64,000 nucleotides of DNA from Trematomus loennbergii. Its lineage: Eukaryota > Chordata > Actinopteri > Perciformes > Nototheniidae. Positions 48,570 through 61,227 of this stretch are shown piece after piece. Below the pieces are notes generated by a model. The model was not told the DNA's origin. It worked only from the letters and a program-made list of their open reading frames with translations, and ran no database searches. The stretch lies in assembly GCA_012861695.1 (NCBI GenBank), contig JAAOOA010000060.1:7480454-7544453 (forward strand). The letters are read 5' to 3'. The translations under genes and the position numbers were made by a program. Each line of letters starts with the position of its first letter. The stretch's first letter is position 1.

Positions 48570-49064
48570 AAGATTCTGTAGAAGTATCAATCATCTAAAT
48601 AAAAAGCCTAAACTTTACACGTAAAGCTTATTCGTTCCTGACCTGAGTTGGAAAGTTGTGTTAAAAGCTCTCTGTTACTACATAGAGAAAGTAGAAAGGA
48701 GAAGTCATTACTGGAGGTTTGGGAGCATTAATACATGTATGCTGGTAGAATACTAATATTGAAGAGCCATGTTATAATATATTGCAGTTCTTTAAAGCAA
48801 GAGACTGTACAATACCTCCTTTCTTATATAAAATCATTAATAACATTGACAGAGAGTAATCCTTTGAGAAAATGTGTTGGCATGAATTTTCCTTTCATAT
48901 AATATCCTGTCAGCACTCAGCAGAGACGATCTTTGATCTTTGCTTCGCCACTACGGAGGCCGAGAGCCGCGTCAGTTATCAACACACATGGAAGTCGAGG
49001 AGAAAGAGAAACACAGCGCACCGAAAAATACTGTACCTACAAATCAAACTATATTTTCTGTTTA
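48570..49064. other. Intronic sequence, no gene seen
   Basis: Nothing recognised up to the LINE tail fragment. Confidence 0.4.
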
Positions 49065-49140
49065 TCTGTGTTTTGTGTTGCTCTGTTGGAGAAGCCTGTG
49101 ACCTAAGATTTGCATCGGCATAACTATACTGTAGCTATGA
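49065..49140 (+). mobile_element. LINE 3' tail fragment, second copy
   Basis: TTGTGTTGCTCTGTTGGAGA, then GCCTGTGACCTAAGATTTGC, matches 17023-17095, the end of the split LINE. The poly-adenylation-like AATAAAGAACC end is missing here. Confidence 0.65.
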
Positions 49141-49143
49141 ACC

Positions 49144-49287
49144 ATGAACTTCGGATTCATCAAGAAAGATGGACAACTTGAAAAATCGCAAGCAAGTTGT
49201 GAACGATGCCGTGCCGCTTTAAAGAACACAAGCAGTACGAGGAACTTAGCGACGCACATAAAGAGGCGTCATGGGGTCTGCGGCTGA
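49144..49287 (+). pseudogene. BED-type zinc finger ORF fragment, 47 codons
   Basis: An ATG opens MNFGFIKKDGQLEKSQASCE, followed by RCRAALKNTSSTRNLATHIK and RRHGVCG, then a stop. CERC and HIKRRH give the C-x2-C ... H-x4-H pattern of a BED finger, the DNA-binding domain of many hAT transposases. No transposase body follows. It starts four bases after the LINE tail fragment. Most likely a transposase remnant; expression from this start is not shown by the sequence. Confidence 0.6.
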
Positions 49288-50085
49288 AAAGAAAAACCTG
49301 AAAGTTAGACATACAATTGTAAGCAGTTATGAAATACCTGTTTGTGAAAGGTTATTTGTATTCTTTCTTGTTCCTATAGAAACCACTGCTTTCTGCTCAC
49401 TGGTGAGTTAGCCTATGAATGAGTGTGAAGCACATCAGGCTGGCAGCTGTATGGGCATTGCACTCTGGTAGTTGTTATTTGCACATTGTTAATCATGGGC
49501 AATGCATCCTTAAATTGTTAACTGTGGGATGTTATAAAACTGTACTGTACTCTGGAGACAGAGAACAGTACTACACTTGTGAAAAGGCCAGTTTGTGAAA
49601 GGTCCAAGTGTTTTTTTAAGGTAAAAAATAAACAGCATGATGGGATGCACAGTACTAGTAGAGAGAAGCAAATATGTAAAGCACTTTTTGTTATTTTATG
49701 ATTTGCTGCATATAAGGAATAGTGTGTGTGTGTGTATCTGGAGCACGCTGTAGTTCTCACTCTGAGCCACTCCACTAATCCTCTCCTCTACAAATCAATA
49801 TCTGCAGAGGTCAAACAGAGCGGGCATGGAAAATGCAGATTATCTCGTCAATAACACTCGCTCATACACCCCCGCTACAGATGGAGTGTGAGCGGAGGGA
49901 CGCGTTCACGTGTTGGCTCCAACGCCTCCTCAAGAAACGAGGAATAAATACTCACTGATGAGACGCTCAATTCTCTTTTGAAAGGATATTTCCACTAAAA
50001 ATTAAAACTCTTCCTCCCAGAAACATCTTCATCAGAGGTCGATTCAGCAGCTCGACCTGTTGGACCAACAAGCAGCACTTTGCAT
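49288..50085. other. Intronic sequence, no gene supported
   Basis: Contains a short GTGTGTGTGTGT run near 49722. Nothing else recognised. Confidence 0.35.
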
Positions 50086-50231
50086 TAAATAAAAGTTAAT
50101 TTCTCCTCAGGGATTAATAGAGTTTGTCTTCCTCTTCTATATTGTACAACAATTGGCAACATAGGGCTGTGTTTTCTCAGTTTGGTCGTCTAAAAATCCA
50201 GTTTTATTGTGTTTGATTATCCAATATAACC
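50086..50231. repeat. 146-bp block, left member of a direct repeat pair
   Basis: TTTCTCCTCAGGGATTAATA through GATTATCCAATATAAC is repeated in the same orientation at 51031-51176. The two copies bracket the first 21-bp array. Confidence 0.88.
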
Positions 50232-50890
50232 ACCTTTACTTCCAAATGACCACCTTAATTCTCCAAAATACCTCCTAAACTCTCCAAAATACTACCTTAA
50301 CTCCAAAATACCACCAAAACTGACCAAAATAACACCTTAACTCTCCAAAATACTACATTACCTCTCCAAAATACCACCTTAACAAACCAAAATACCACCT
50401 AAACTCTCCAAAATACCACCTTAACAAACAAAAATACTACAAAACTCTAAAATACCTCCTTAATTCTCCAAAATACCACCATAACTATACAAAATACCAC
50501 CTTAACAAACTAAAATACCACCTTAACTCCAAAATACCACCAAAACTGACCAAAATACCACCTTAACTCTCCAAAATACCACCTTAACTCTCCAAAATGC
50601 CACCTTAACTCCAAAATACCACCTTAACTCTCCAAAATACCACCTTAACAAACTAAAATACCACCTTAACTCCAAAATACCACCAAAACTGACCAAAATA
50701 CCACCTTAGCTCTCCAAAATACCACCTTAACTCTCCAAAATGCCACCTTAACTCTCCAAAATACCACCTTAACAAACCAAAATACCACCTTAACTCCAAA
50801 ATAACTCCTTAACTCTCCAAAATACCACCTCTTCTCTCCAAAATACCATCTTAACGCTCATAAAATACCACCTTAACTAAAAAAACTACC
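50232..50890. repeat. Degenerate 21-bp array, island A
   Basis: Consensus AAAATACCACCTTAACTCTC plus C, with many variants (AACAAACC, AAAACTGACC). Confidence 0.92.
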
Positions 50891-51000
50891 TTTATTCCCC
50901 AAATAATAAGGATATAATCTCTATCATGTGGAGTAAATCCATCCATTATTCATCTGAGGTCTACTTTAGGCAATGAGGTTGCTGTAAATTCACATGCGAC
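50891..51000. repeat. 110-bp block downstream of island A, also at 55490
   Basis: AATAATAAGGATATAATCTC through AATTCACATGCGAC recurs at 55490-55600 directly after island C, so array plus flank was duplicated together. Confidence 0.85.
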
Positions 51001-51030
51001 TGCCAATATTGATGTTGGTTTCTGTCCGAT

Positions 51031-51176
51031 TAAATAAAAGGGAATTTCTCCTCAGGGATTAATAGAGTTTGTCTTCCTCTTCTACATTGGAAACAAATTG
51101 GCCACATAGGGCTGTGTTTTCTCAGTTTGGTCATCTAAAAATCCAGTTTGATTTAGTTTGATTATCCAATATAACC
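51031..51176. repeat. 146-bp block, right member of the direct repeat pair
   Basis: Same text as 50086-50231 with about ten differences. Confidence 0.88.
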
Positions 51177-51370
51177 CACTATAGTTGTATACAGTGTTTG
51201 ACACAAGTTGTGTTCATGTCGAAGTTACGGGGCTGTTGCTATTTCTAAAACAGTCAACAATATGGCAGTCTGAATGTTCTATATACAGTCAAATATAAAT
51301 GGTTTTAATATAAATACAGCTCACAATACTTGCTGTGGAACATAAACCAGCAGCTAGCGTTGTGTGGATT

Positions 51371-51571
51371 TCATTACATTACATTACATGTTACTTGTTA
51401 GACGCTTTTATCCAAAGCGACTTACATACTCAATACTGTGGACAATCCCCACAGGAGCAATTTGGGGTGAAGTGTCTCAGGGACACAACGACATGCTGAC
51501 TGCAGTGGGGTTTGAACCTGTGCTCCCTGATCCGAACACCAACGCACTAGTCCACTGCGCCACACGCCTTA
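51371..51571 (-). mobile_element. tRNA-derived SINE, reverse orientation
   Basis: Reading the minus strand: GGCGTGTGGCGCAGTGGA, GGTTCAAACCCC (B box), tail TTTGGATAAAAGCGTCTAAC and a TGTAAT repeat. Close relative of 30998-31184. Confidence 0.85.
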
Positions 51572-52457
51572 CCCTTTCATGATGATTTCATGATGCTTTT
51601 TATCGTGCAACCACTGAAAACCTGAACAGTTTAAAGTAGATTTAAAGAGAATTTTCTGAAAATGGGCACTGATCATCCATTCATCCATAGAAGTAAACCT
51701 TTACGTTGAATTGAGGTATTCTGTACCTGTAACCTGTTCCCCATAGTGACCAAAGGAGAAGAAAACCAGTTAAATCAATGTTTTTCAGACAGATAGGAAG
51801 GGATACTGAAGGTCTTGTTTGCCTTTTTTAATAAAAGCGTACTTCGACATGTCTCTAACTCTTCCTGAAGTTGCAGCTCTAGCTTTTCGTGCATCCTGCA
51901 AAGAGTTTAAAGTCTAATTCCCATGATCCCCCCATGATGATCCGCTGACGGCAGATAATGTGCAGTAATGAAACGAGACATCACGGGGGTAATTGAAGAG
52001 GCTGCAAAGTGTTCCAGCGTTTAGCGTGCAGAACGTAGCACATCATCCACCGTAAAGCCTCCTTTATAAGAAGTCTTTCTCATTAGATTAAAGACAATGG
52101 TGACCTCCGCAGGAATCTGTCGAGAGGAAGGTAATTAAAACGCCTCCGAACACAAAGTGGCCCACGGCTTCAGAAGTAACTGCACCGCTGAGACGAAGCA
52201 AAATCCCTTTTTATTTAGCTCACTGTGAAGCAGTGGTGTTCACACGGTTTAATTATGATCCGCGGCGAAGGAGAGTTATTAATGGAGGAGGAATCCTGAG
52301 AGATCAGCTGTTAGCCGGCCCTTTAGAAATCTCTGAGAGAGAGGTGAAGCTCTGGAGAGATGATTAACCCGATTAAAACGGAGAGGAAGCGTGTCACTTT
52401 TAGAGAGCGTGAGATTCAGATTTAATTATTTCTCTGTGACTCCCAGGAAGGGTTTCA
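51572..52457. other. Intronic sequence, no gene seen
   Basis: No supported feature. Confidence 0.4.
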
Positions 52458-52612
52458 CATCCAAAATACCACCTCAACTCTCCAATGTACCACCGTAACT
52501 CTCCAAAATACCCCCTTAACTCTCCAAAATACCCCCTAAACTCTCAGAAATACCACCTTAATTCTCAAAAATACCACTTAATCTCTCAGAAATACCACCT
52601 TAACTCTTCGTA
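52458..52612. repeat. Degenerate 21-bp array, island B
   Basis: Same family as 50232: CCAAAATACCACCTCAACTC and relatives, with CAGAAATACC variants. Confidence 0.88.
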
Positions 52613-52734
52613 AACCAATCTAACATCTTTACACAAATCTGTTAGATGGTTTTTAGTTGCGATTCAGTTTGGTTTAATGGCTGCTGTGCAGAGAATAGAG
52701 AGTAGATTTGACCCAAATGCAGAAGACAGTTTCT

Positions 52735-53230
52735 TTAAAGGGGACCTATCATGCAAAATGCACTTGTGTACGTCTTTTCTACATGAATATGTGTCCCCGG
52801 TGTTCCAGGGAACTCACCAAGTGTCAGAAAACACAACCCTCTCTATTTTCCTCCATACCCAAATCTCTAAAAAAGGGGCTGCAACGGATCTGATAAAAAC
52901 TGATCCAGATTTGAACACTGTCCTGACGTCAGGACGGTGGCGCTACGGCTATTGGGCCAACTCCACCAATCAGGAGGAGACAGCCACGGCCATTGCCGTT
53001 CGAAAGTGCTGGAGACGCTGTAGTACATATGCCAGGCCTGTAGATGGTGCTGTTCTCACTGAATCAGCCCTTGCAGAGCAGAGCTAAAAAAGTGCAAATT
53101 GAGCGAAATGAGGCATGGCTAAAATGCATGATCTGTTTGGTATTTTGAAAAGAAAAAAGTATAAATATGCCTTATATAGGTATGGTCCTACACTATATTA
53201 TTCAAATATAGCATGATAGGTCCACTTTAA
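52735..53230 (+). mobile_element. TTAA-flanked MITE, copy B (496 bp)
   Basis: Ends TTAAAGGGGACCTATCATGC and GCATGATAGGTCCACTTTAA. It carries the same internal text as copy A (for example GACGTCAGGACGGTGGC) in the opposite orientation. Its open frames are not genes. Confidence 0.85.
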
Positions 53231-53242
53231 ATAAAAGTCCTT

Positions 53243-53949
53243 TATAGAGCGGTGCAGGGATGACGTATTTACCCTGAAGTAAGCTGCTGACAAAAAAGCA
53301 ATGAGATTTCTCCAGAGGATTTAGGAAAATAGCTGTAAATAAGGTCTGTGGAAAACAAACCTGTTTGATAAATGCACGTTTTGTTCAGCCGGATAATCTC
53401 CACTTGTCTACCCTACTTTTATAATGTTCGAATCATAAATCTAATGGCCAGAAGCTAAATGCTAACGTTATGCTATAAAGGAACTCCAGCCGAGTCCAGC
53501 AGCACGACTTCAACGTCACGCCAACTTCAGATCCTTATTCAAACATACAGATTCTAAATGGTACGAGTTGAAGCGTTTGTTTGAACACTTTGCAGGAGGC
53601 AGGTACTTGCTTTCAAGCAGAACAGGGCTAACTAACTTTAAGGTCTGTGGTTGAGACACATTGAAGAGACTGATCACGTTTTGTTCTAGGACATTAAATC
53701 CATCAGCAGTGACCCCACTGGTGATTTCTGAAGAGTTGACGTGTCTGAAAAACGATGGTTGTTACCAAGTGGCTGAATAGGACTACAGAAGTTGAGGACG
53801 TTGTACGTCATTACGCCGAACACGTAAACACTTCAGATATTTTCCCAAATCCTATGGAGAAATCCCATTGGCTCTGAGACGAGGGAACAGGAAGTGGAGA
53901 AATGCTGACTCACTTCCTGGTTTTAGGACTCATTCCTGCACCACTCTAT
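53243..53949 (+). mobile_element. Long-TIR element, copy 2, with inverted middle
   Basis: Same outer halves as 36688-37397 (ATAGAGCGGTGCAGGGATGA; AGGAAGTGGAGAAATGCTGA), but 53641-53831 is the reverse complement of 37086-37276. It sits 12 bp after MITE copy B. Confidence 0.8.
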
Positions 53950-54884
53950 AGGCGATTGAACCAGAATTCACGGAGCTGGGCCAGGACAAACAAAGTAAAA
54001 CAAAAAAAACAGAAACTCTCTCGCAAATCACAATTCATAAAGTGAAATGTATTCTTTAGTTAAACTATTTAATGAATATAAATGTATTTAGAAACACTAA
54101 AATCAGTAAGTAACCGTCTTTTAAAACCTTGTCTTGTTCAAATGAAATGACAAAGAGTGATATGATATTACTTTAAGTTAATAAGGTTGAACGCATAAAT
54201 GCACTTAATTAAAATAAAGAATAAATACATCATCTGAATATGCTTCGGACTTATCCTTATTTTCCATGAAATGCATGAGAGGTTATTTTGTAGATTCAGG
54301 GAGACGGACAGGTGTTATTTATACAGAAAAGCCGAATCCAGTCTCCTCTCTTTGCTCTGCGGCGCTCACACTGTTTCCATCAGTCCCTCCTTCATGAAAA
54401 GTCATCTTTAAATCTTTAGAAAACGAGGAACAAAAGCCTCTAAGCTCTGGGGAACAGGAATGAGATGTAATATTAGGAGCTGTCAGATAAAGACAAATCA
54501 GTGAAGTGAAAAATCTTCTGTGGAGCCAGCAGAATGATGATATATTTACTCTGCTACTCCGTCAAATAGGGATGTAAAAGCACGACGGAGACGACACAGG
54601 AAGCTGTTTCTCTTTGTTTTTTGTTGAGCAATGGCCTACTTCTGCGAGCTGCCAGGAGGAAACGCTCCGTCAGCTTCCTGCTGTCTAGGTTTGCTGTCGA
54701 GTAGTCCAAAAAAATCAGGTCGTACGTCTTTTACTAACCGCTTCTCCTCCTTGACCTGGGTGAGAAACGTCATGGGGTTCAGGAGAGAAGTTAATTAGGA
54801 TTAGACGTCATTACGATCAGAGAGAGGATGGGGATAGTTCATAGTTCAAAAAACGCATGCAGAATAAGTGAACAGGTTATTAAA
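53950..54884. other. Intronic sequence, no gene seen
   Basis: AT-rich, no supported feature. Confidence 0.4.
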
Positions 54885-55489
54885 CTACCACCTTAATCTT
54901 TGAGATACCGCCTTCATCCACCAAAACTCCACCTTTACCCACCATTTAACACATATAACTACTAAAATAATAACTTAATTCTCCAAAATACTACCTTTAC
55001 TCTCCAAAATACTACCTTTAGTCTCCAAAATACCAACTGTATTCCCCAAAATACTAAGTTAATTCTCAAAAATACCTCCTTAACTCTCCATAAAACCACC
55101 TTAACTCCAAAATACCACCAAAACTGACCAAAATACCACCTCTACTCTCCAAAATACCACCTTAACAAACCAAAATACCACCTTAACTCTCCAAAATACT
55201 ACCGTAACTCCAAAATACCACCTCATCTCTCCAAAATACCACCTTAACAAACCAAAATACCACCTCTACTCTCCAAAATACCACCTCTACTCTCCAAAAT
55301 ACCACCTTAACAAAACAAAATACCACCTTACCTCTACAAAACACCACCTCTTCTCTCCAAAATACCACCTAAACTCTCCAAAATACCACCTTAACAAACC
55401 AAAATACACCTTAACTCTAAAATACCTCCTTAACTCTACAAAATACCATCTCTTCTCTCCAAAATACCAATTTAACTAAAAAAAACACT
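54885..55489. repeat. Degenerate 21-bp array, island C
   Basis: Same unit as island A, followed by the same 110-bp flank (55490-55600). Confidence 0.92.
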
Positions 55490-55600
55490 TTTATTCCCCA
55501 AAATAATAAGGATACCATCTCTATCATGTGGAGCACATCCATCCATTATTCATCTGAGGTCTACTTTAGGCAATCAGGTGGCTGCAAATTCACATGCGAC

Positions 55601-56190
55601 ATTGTAAGGACATTCCTGTCCTTACACATTTAACTCTGATTTATCTCCTGATTGAAACTGACTGCGTTGGTAAAGCCAGCTGAAGTGAGGTTTATTAAAT
55701 ATTTATGAGGTATTTATGTGATCCATGCAAAGTGACAGGAACAGTGATTTGAAAGTACTAGAGCGTATTACTTCTGATTTAAATGTAAGGACAATGTGAT
55801 GCATCTCCCTTGTTGTCAATGTGAACCAATACATTAGCATAAACTGTGTGATAGGGAGGTATATTTATAGATATTTGTAGTGTTTTATGTAAGTAATAAG
55901 CTGTATCAGAACTAATGCCTGCTGACATGTCCGCCGGTCGTCCATTAAAGTGACGTCGCAGCTCCATGGTGTTGGATTCATTTTTATATGCCACTTTCTG
56001 ATGGATAATCCCATATGACAACTTTAAAGGAAGTGCACTCATAGGGAAAGTTTTCCATTAATAAGGCTTGAAAATACCAGTTTTGAGCAGCCGTCATGTG
56101 ACATGTGAGATCAGCTGTTTGTGTTCCTAATGCTAATGGGATTAACTCTCAGCATTATGTCGCCTCGTGTAATTAAAACATGAAAGACAA

Positions 56191-56236
<46 letters not shown>

Positions 56237-56636
56237 AACATGTGTTTCAAAGGTGAAGGGAAATGACAAACAGTAATAGAAGCAAATCTGCACAAAGAGC
56301 ACATCTAAAAATAATGCAAGTGCACATATTCGGAATTATCATCAGAAAATTAATTAACACCATGACAGAAACAATCATACAGTACAGAGTTGTTTTCAAA
56401 TAAATGTGTGCAAGGACAACGCTTGGTTTGGATGAATATTTTACATTTAACGTTATTTTGGATTGCACATAAGTATTCCACAGACTGTAGGCCTACTTTC
56501 CAACGCTGTGGAATAGATAAACAATACAAATAGACAACAATTCAGCCTTTCCTGGAGCCATGCTGCTGGTAACCGTTGTTAGAAATGGTTTTATTCTAGT
56601 CATTTTAGTTCACCTGGTCCATGATGGCTGATGTTT
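55601..56636. other. Intronic sequence with a (AC)n run
   Basis: (AC)n at 56192-56235, about 22 units. No gene. Confidence 0.6.
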
Positions 56637-57212
56637 GTCCCAAAAACCACCTTAACTCTACAAAAAACCCTTAACTCTCCAAAATACCACCGTTACTCTC
56701 CAATACCACCTGAACTCTCCAAATTACCCCGTAACTCCATAATACCACCTTAACTCTCCAATAACCACCATAACTCTCCAAATACCGCCTTAACAAAAAC
56801 ACCTTAACTCTCCAAAAACCACCGTAACTCTCCAAAATAGCACTTTGATTCTCCAAAATACCACCTTAACTCTCCAATAACCACCATAACTCTCCAAAAT
56901 ACCGCCTTAACAAAAACACCTTAACTCTCCAAAAACCACCGTAACTCTCCAAAATAGCACTTTGATTCTCCAAAATACCACCTTAACTCTCCAATAACCA
57001 CCATAACTCTCCAAAATACCGCCTTAACAAAAACACCTTAACTCTCCAAAAACCACCGTAACTCTCCAAAATAGCACTTTGATTCTCCAAAATACCACCT
57101 TAACTCTCCAATAACCACCATAACTCTCCAAAATACCGCCTTAACAAAAAACACCTTAACTCTCCAAAAACACCTTAACTCTCCAAAATAACATCTTACC
57201 TGTCCAAAAAAA
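56637..57212. repeat. Degenerate 21-bp array, island D, with about 125-bp higher-order repeat
   Basis: A block running CTCCAATAACCACCATAACT ... AATAGCACTTTGATTCTCC is repeated about three and a half times (landmarks 56756, 56874, 56991, 57107). Confidence 0.92.
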
Positions 57213-58532
57213 ACGATTTGAGAAAAAGATTGCTCTGATTGGTCGTGATCCAGCATGTAGTGATTGGTATCTCTTGTTAAAACCTGACCCAGTGATCATC
57301 TGAGCACAGTGTGGTGTTTACAATGTTCCCTCTTGTTTCCAGATATTGATCCTGACTTCATCCTTTAATCCACACTGATCTGATCAGATGTTCCCCCCTG
57401 CCCCCCCCCCCCACACACAAAGTCTTAAAATCAGCTGGAGCCAAAAGGTTCTTCCAGCTTTATTCTTTATTTTGCATTCCTTCATTGCACCAAATATGTT
57501 TTCGTCGTGTCCTTTCCTCAAGGACAACAGCGCTCGTTAGCATGCAGCCTCTCAGCAGTTTAGATTCTGATTGACATGTCGCTCAAAGGCTGTGATTGAC
57601 ACACTTCTGTATCGTAGACACATTTCTGCAGCGTGGACATCACGTCAAGTGGGAATAAATCAAATGCAGTGGTTTGTTCCGGAAGCTAATGCTACGTCAA
57701 CACACAGGGAGGACAATGATCACCATGGAAAATACACTAAATTACATTACTAAGAATGTTATATTGGTAAAATGTAAATATTAATATAAACCTAATGGGA
57801 CGTTTCTGGACTAACTGGCTGTTTGGCTGTGTTGCTCTCTCTCTATAAACTGATAAGAATTGGGGAACTCTGTCTGCCTTTATGTGTCCAGAAACGCTCC
57901 CAAGGATTGTCCTCAGCATTTTCAATGACTTTCATCTAGTGAGCATAGCCTCATAGCATGAACCTATGAATGGAAGTAGTCCTCACATACAGAGCATCAA
58001 CTAGTTCCTGAACAGAGTCCTTCACATGCTGATATCCAAGAGAGGGAGTTACACAGTCACAAGATGGAGGAATAGAAAGCAGTATTCAATGTTTACTTCA
58101 GATTAACTCCACGTCAGAAATGATCATGCTTGTCATATGTCTATCTCCATAGAGGCTGAATCATCATGTTAATCACATAGCTATCATATGCCTCAAACAG
58201 TCCTGATGCTCTTCTAGGTAATCATACATCCTGTCATGTTCACAGCTACAGTTGGGATACCTTTGTTAGCATGTTACTCTCATGTTGGAGGAGTACATTC
58301 AGTGTTTCCCCAACAGAGACCATTATAACAGAGAAAGCTCTTTTTAGGAACCAGGCTAGTTTTTAGTTTCATGTGTTTTCCCAGTGTGGTGTGGGAGTAT
58401 GATCCCCCCCCCCTCACTGCTCACTGATGTGGAGGTAATGCAGTATGGATTTCTCTTCAGCCTCATTATGTCAGCGTGCTCTCGGGTCCTCTCCGACACA
58501 ACGAGTGCTCGGGAACATGTGTGAGAATCACA
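57213..58532. other. Intronic sequence, no gene supported
   Basis: C-rich tract at 57396-57411. Otherwise no recognised structure. Confidence 0.4.
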
Positions 58533-58644
58533 GAGGGGGAAGTAGTGGAGTACAAATACTTTGTTACTGTACTTACAGTAAGTACATCTTTCTGGTATCA
58601 GTACTTTACTCCACTACTTATTTTTCTGACGACTTTTTACTTTG
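58533..58644 (+). mobile_element. AAGTACTT-type dispersed element, left part
   Basis: GAAGTAGTGGAGTACAAATA and ACTTTACTCCACTACTTATT are typical of the fish repeat also seen at 9030-9570. The element continues after the 37-bp array. Confidence 0.6.
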
Positions 58645-59730
58645 ACTTCTTACATTTTGAACCCAAATACCTGTACTTTCTACTTCTTACATTTTGAACA
58701 CAAATACCTGTACTTTCTACTTCTTACATGTTGAACACAAATACCTGTACTTTCTACTTCTTACATGTTGAACACAAATACCTGTACTTTCTACTTCTTA
58801 CATTTTGAACCCAAATACCTGTACTTTCTACTTCTTACATTTTGAACACAAATACCTGAACTTTCTACTTCTTACATTTTGAACACAAATACCTGTACTT
58901 TCTACTTCTTACACTTTGACCACAAATACCTGTACTTTCTACTTCTTACATGTTGAACCCAAATACCTGTACTTTCTACTTCTTACATGTTGAACACAAA
59001 TACCTGTACTTTCTACTTCTAACATGTTGAACACAAATACCTGTACTTTCTACTTCTTACATTTTGAACCCAAATACCTGAACTTTCTACTTCTTACATT
59101 TTGAACACAAATACCTGTACTTTCTACTTCTTACATGTTGAACTCAAATACCTGTACTTTCTACTTCTTACATGTTGAACACAAATACCTGTACTTTCTA
59201 CTTCTTACATTTTGAACCCAAATACCTGAACTTTCTACTTCTTACATTTTGAACACAAATACCTGTACTTTCTACTTCTTACATGTTGAACACAAATACC
59301 TGTACTTTCTACTTCTTACATTTTGAACCCAAATACCTGAACTTTCTACTTCTTACATGTTGAACACAAATACCTGTACTTTCTACTTCTTACATGTTGA
59401 ACACAAATACCTGAACTTTCTACTTCTTACATGTTGAACACAAATACCTGTACTTTCTACTTCTTACATTTTGAACCCAAATACCTGAACTTTCTACTTC
59501 TTACATTTTGAACACAAATACCTGTACTTTCTACTTCTTACATTTTGAACACAAATACCTGTACTTTCTACTTCTTACACTTTGACCACAAATACCTGTA
59601 CTTTCTACTTCTTACATGTTGAACCCAAATACCTGTACTTTCTACTTCTTACATGTTGAACACAAATACCTGTACTTTCTACTTCTTACATGTTGAACCC
59701 AAATACCTGTACTTTCTACTTCTTACATGT
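58645..59730. repeat. 37-bp minisatellite, about 29 copies
   Basis: Unit carries TACTTCTTACATTTTGAACA and CAAATACCTGTACTTTC. Variants ATGTTGAAC, CCTGAACTT and ACTTTGACC are arranged in recurring groups. Confidence 0.96.
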
Positions 59731-59984
59731 TCCAAACAGGCTGGTTCCTTTAGTTTGAATGTGTGTTTGGTGGCGTGATCATTATTATTTAGAGTCATTG
59801 CGTGCCTATTGATTTGAACACGATCCGTGTATCCATCATTTCCTGGTCTTCTCTAAAGAAGAGGGACCAATGAAAACGTTGTCATGTTGCCGTTGTTCAG
59901 CATGGAAACATTCATTAGCTAACAATGACATTATTGTTCTATTAATATAAAGGGAGGTCAGGTACTCTTTAAAACAGCTGCTAG

Positions 59985-60130
59985 TTATGGGTACTTTTTA
60001 CTGAAGTACATTTCAAAGCCTCTTTACTTTTACTTGAGTAAAGAAGTTTAGTCAGTACTTCTACTTTCACCAGAGTATTTTTAAACACGTGTATCTGTAC
60101 TTCTACTTGAGTAAAGGATGTGTGTACTGT
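59985..60130 (+). mobile_element. AAGTACTT-type dispersed element, right part
   Basis: GGGTACTTTTTACTGAAGTA, TACTTTTACTTGAGTAAAGA and CTTCTACTTGAGTAAAGGAT form the opposite end of the element begun at 58533. Confidence 0.6.
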
Positions 60131-60329
60131 GCCCTCTCTGGTGGATCAGGAGTGAGGGTCCTCCATCTGTCAGAGTCTCAGTAAACATGTGTCTTCTTGT
60201 GTTTCTGCGTCATCACCGTTTACTGGTGATGCTTCGCTTTTTTCCCCATTTCCTCTCGCAATTTTGAGCCTGTGCTCCATGCCTGTCTGTGCTCCATGCC
60301 TGTCTGTGCCTGTCAAAAAGACCCCAAAG

Positions 60330-60830
60330 AGACCGGCATTTTCTACTAAGACACGCAAAACAACTAGAAAGGGACGCAAAACAACCACAAAATACCAAAA
60401 AACGACCAATTAAAGACACAAAAAGACCCAGAAGAGACTCAAAGACATGCAAAACAACCGTTAACAGAGACGTAACAATACCAAACAGATGCAAAACAAC
60501 CATAAAAAGACAAACAATAACAAAATAGACACATCAACACTACTAAAAAGAGAAGAAAATGGAAACTTGAGTGCAAAATGCCTTTTAATAAAGAGACGCA
60601 ATACAACTAGAAAAGGATGCAAAACGACCATCAGACACATACCAATCAAAAATAGACAGAAAATGTCTGAAAAGAGATGCAAAAGGACCACAATAAGCCA
60701 AAAAACAACCAAAAAGACACGTAAAAAGGCCACAAAGAGATGCAAAATGTCTACAAAGACATGCAGAACAACCATGAATGAATGTAAAACCATTACAAAC
60801 GGACACCAGGCCATCACATGTGCTTTTATA
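60330..60830. repeat. Degenerate GACGCAAAACAACCA-type array
   Basis: GCAAAACAACC/GCAAAACGACC recurs irregularly, every 20-60 bases, with AAAGACAC and AAAGAGAC linkers. It makes overlapping open frames on both strands that I do not regard as genes. Confidence 0.7.
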
Positions 60831-61227
60831 GCAGCTGTAATTAGGTTTCAACAGGACTCAGGTCCACAGCCACTGGGTGCTCTGAGCTAAATGCTAAATA
60901 AAGAACGTTTAACTGTAAACTCTAAAGGTTTGCAAATTAGCAGCGAACACGAAGTACAGCTGCGATGATGAGTCATGGTTTTACAGGCGTTTGGTCATAC
61001 GCCCAGGAGGTGTGAGGAGAAGCAGGATTTAGTACGGCCTGTTCTCCAATAACACTGTGTTCTCTACTAATTAAATCCCTGTTGTGCTAGTACTATGAAC
61101 GCATTTGATTCTGGACGGAATAATGTGGATACAAACATTAATTTCATGGCAAAATATCCAATAGTTGTCGAGATATTTCATCAAAAGTAACATTTCAATC
61201 AGCTCATGATGAATATTTACATTAATT

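Noticed and set aside
60189..60890. Overlapping open frames on both strands (74-133 codons)
   Set aside because: They lie in a degenerate lysine/threonine-coding simple repeat, with frames open on both strands because of biased composition.
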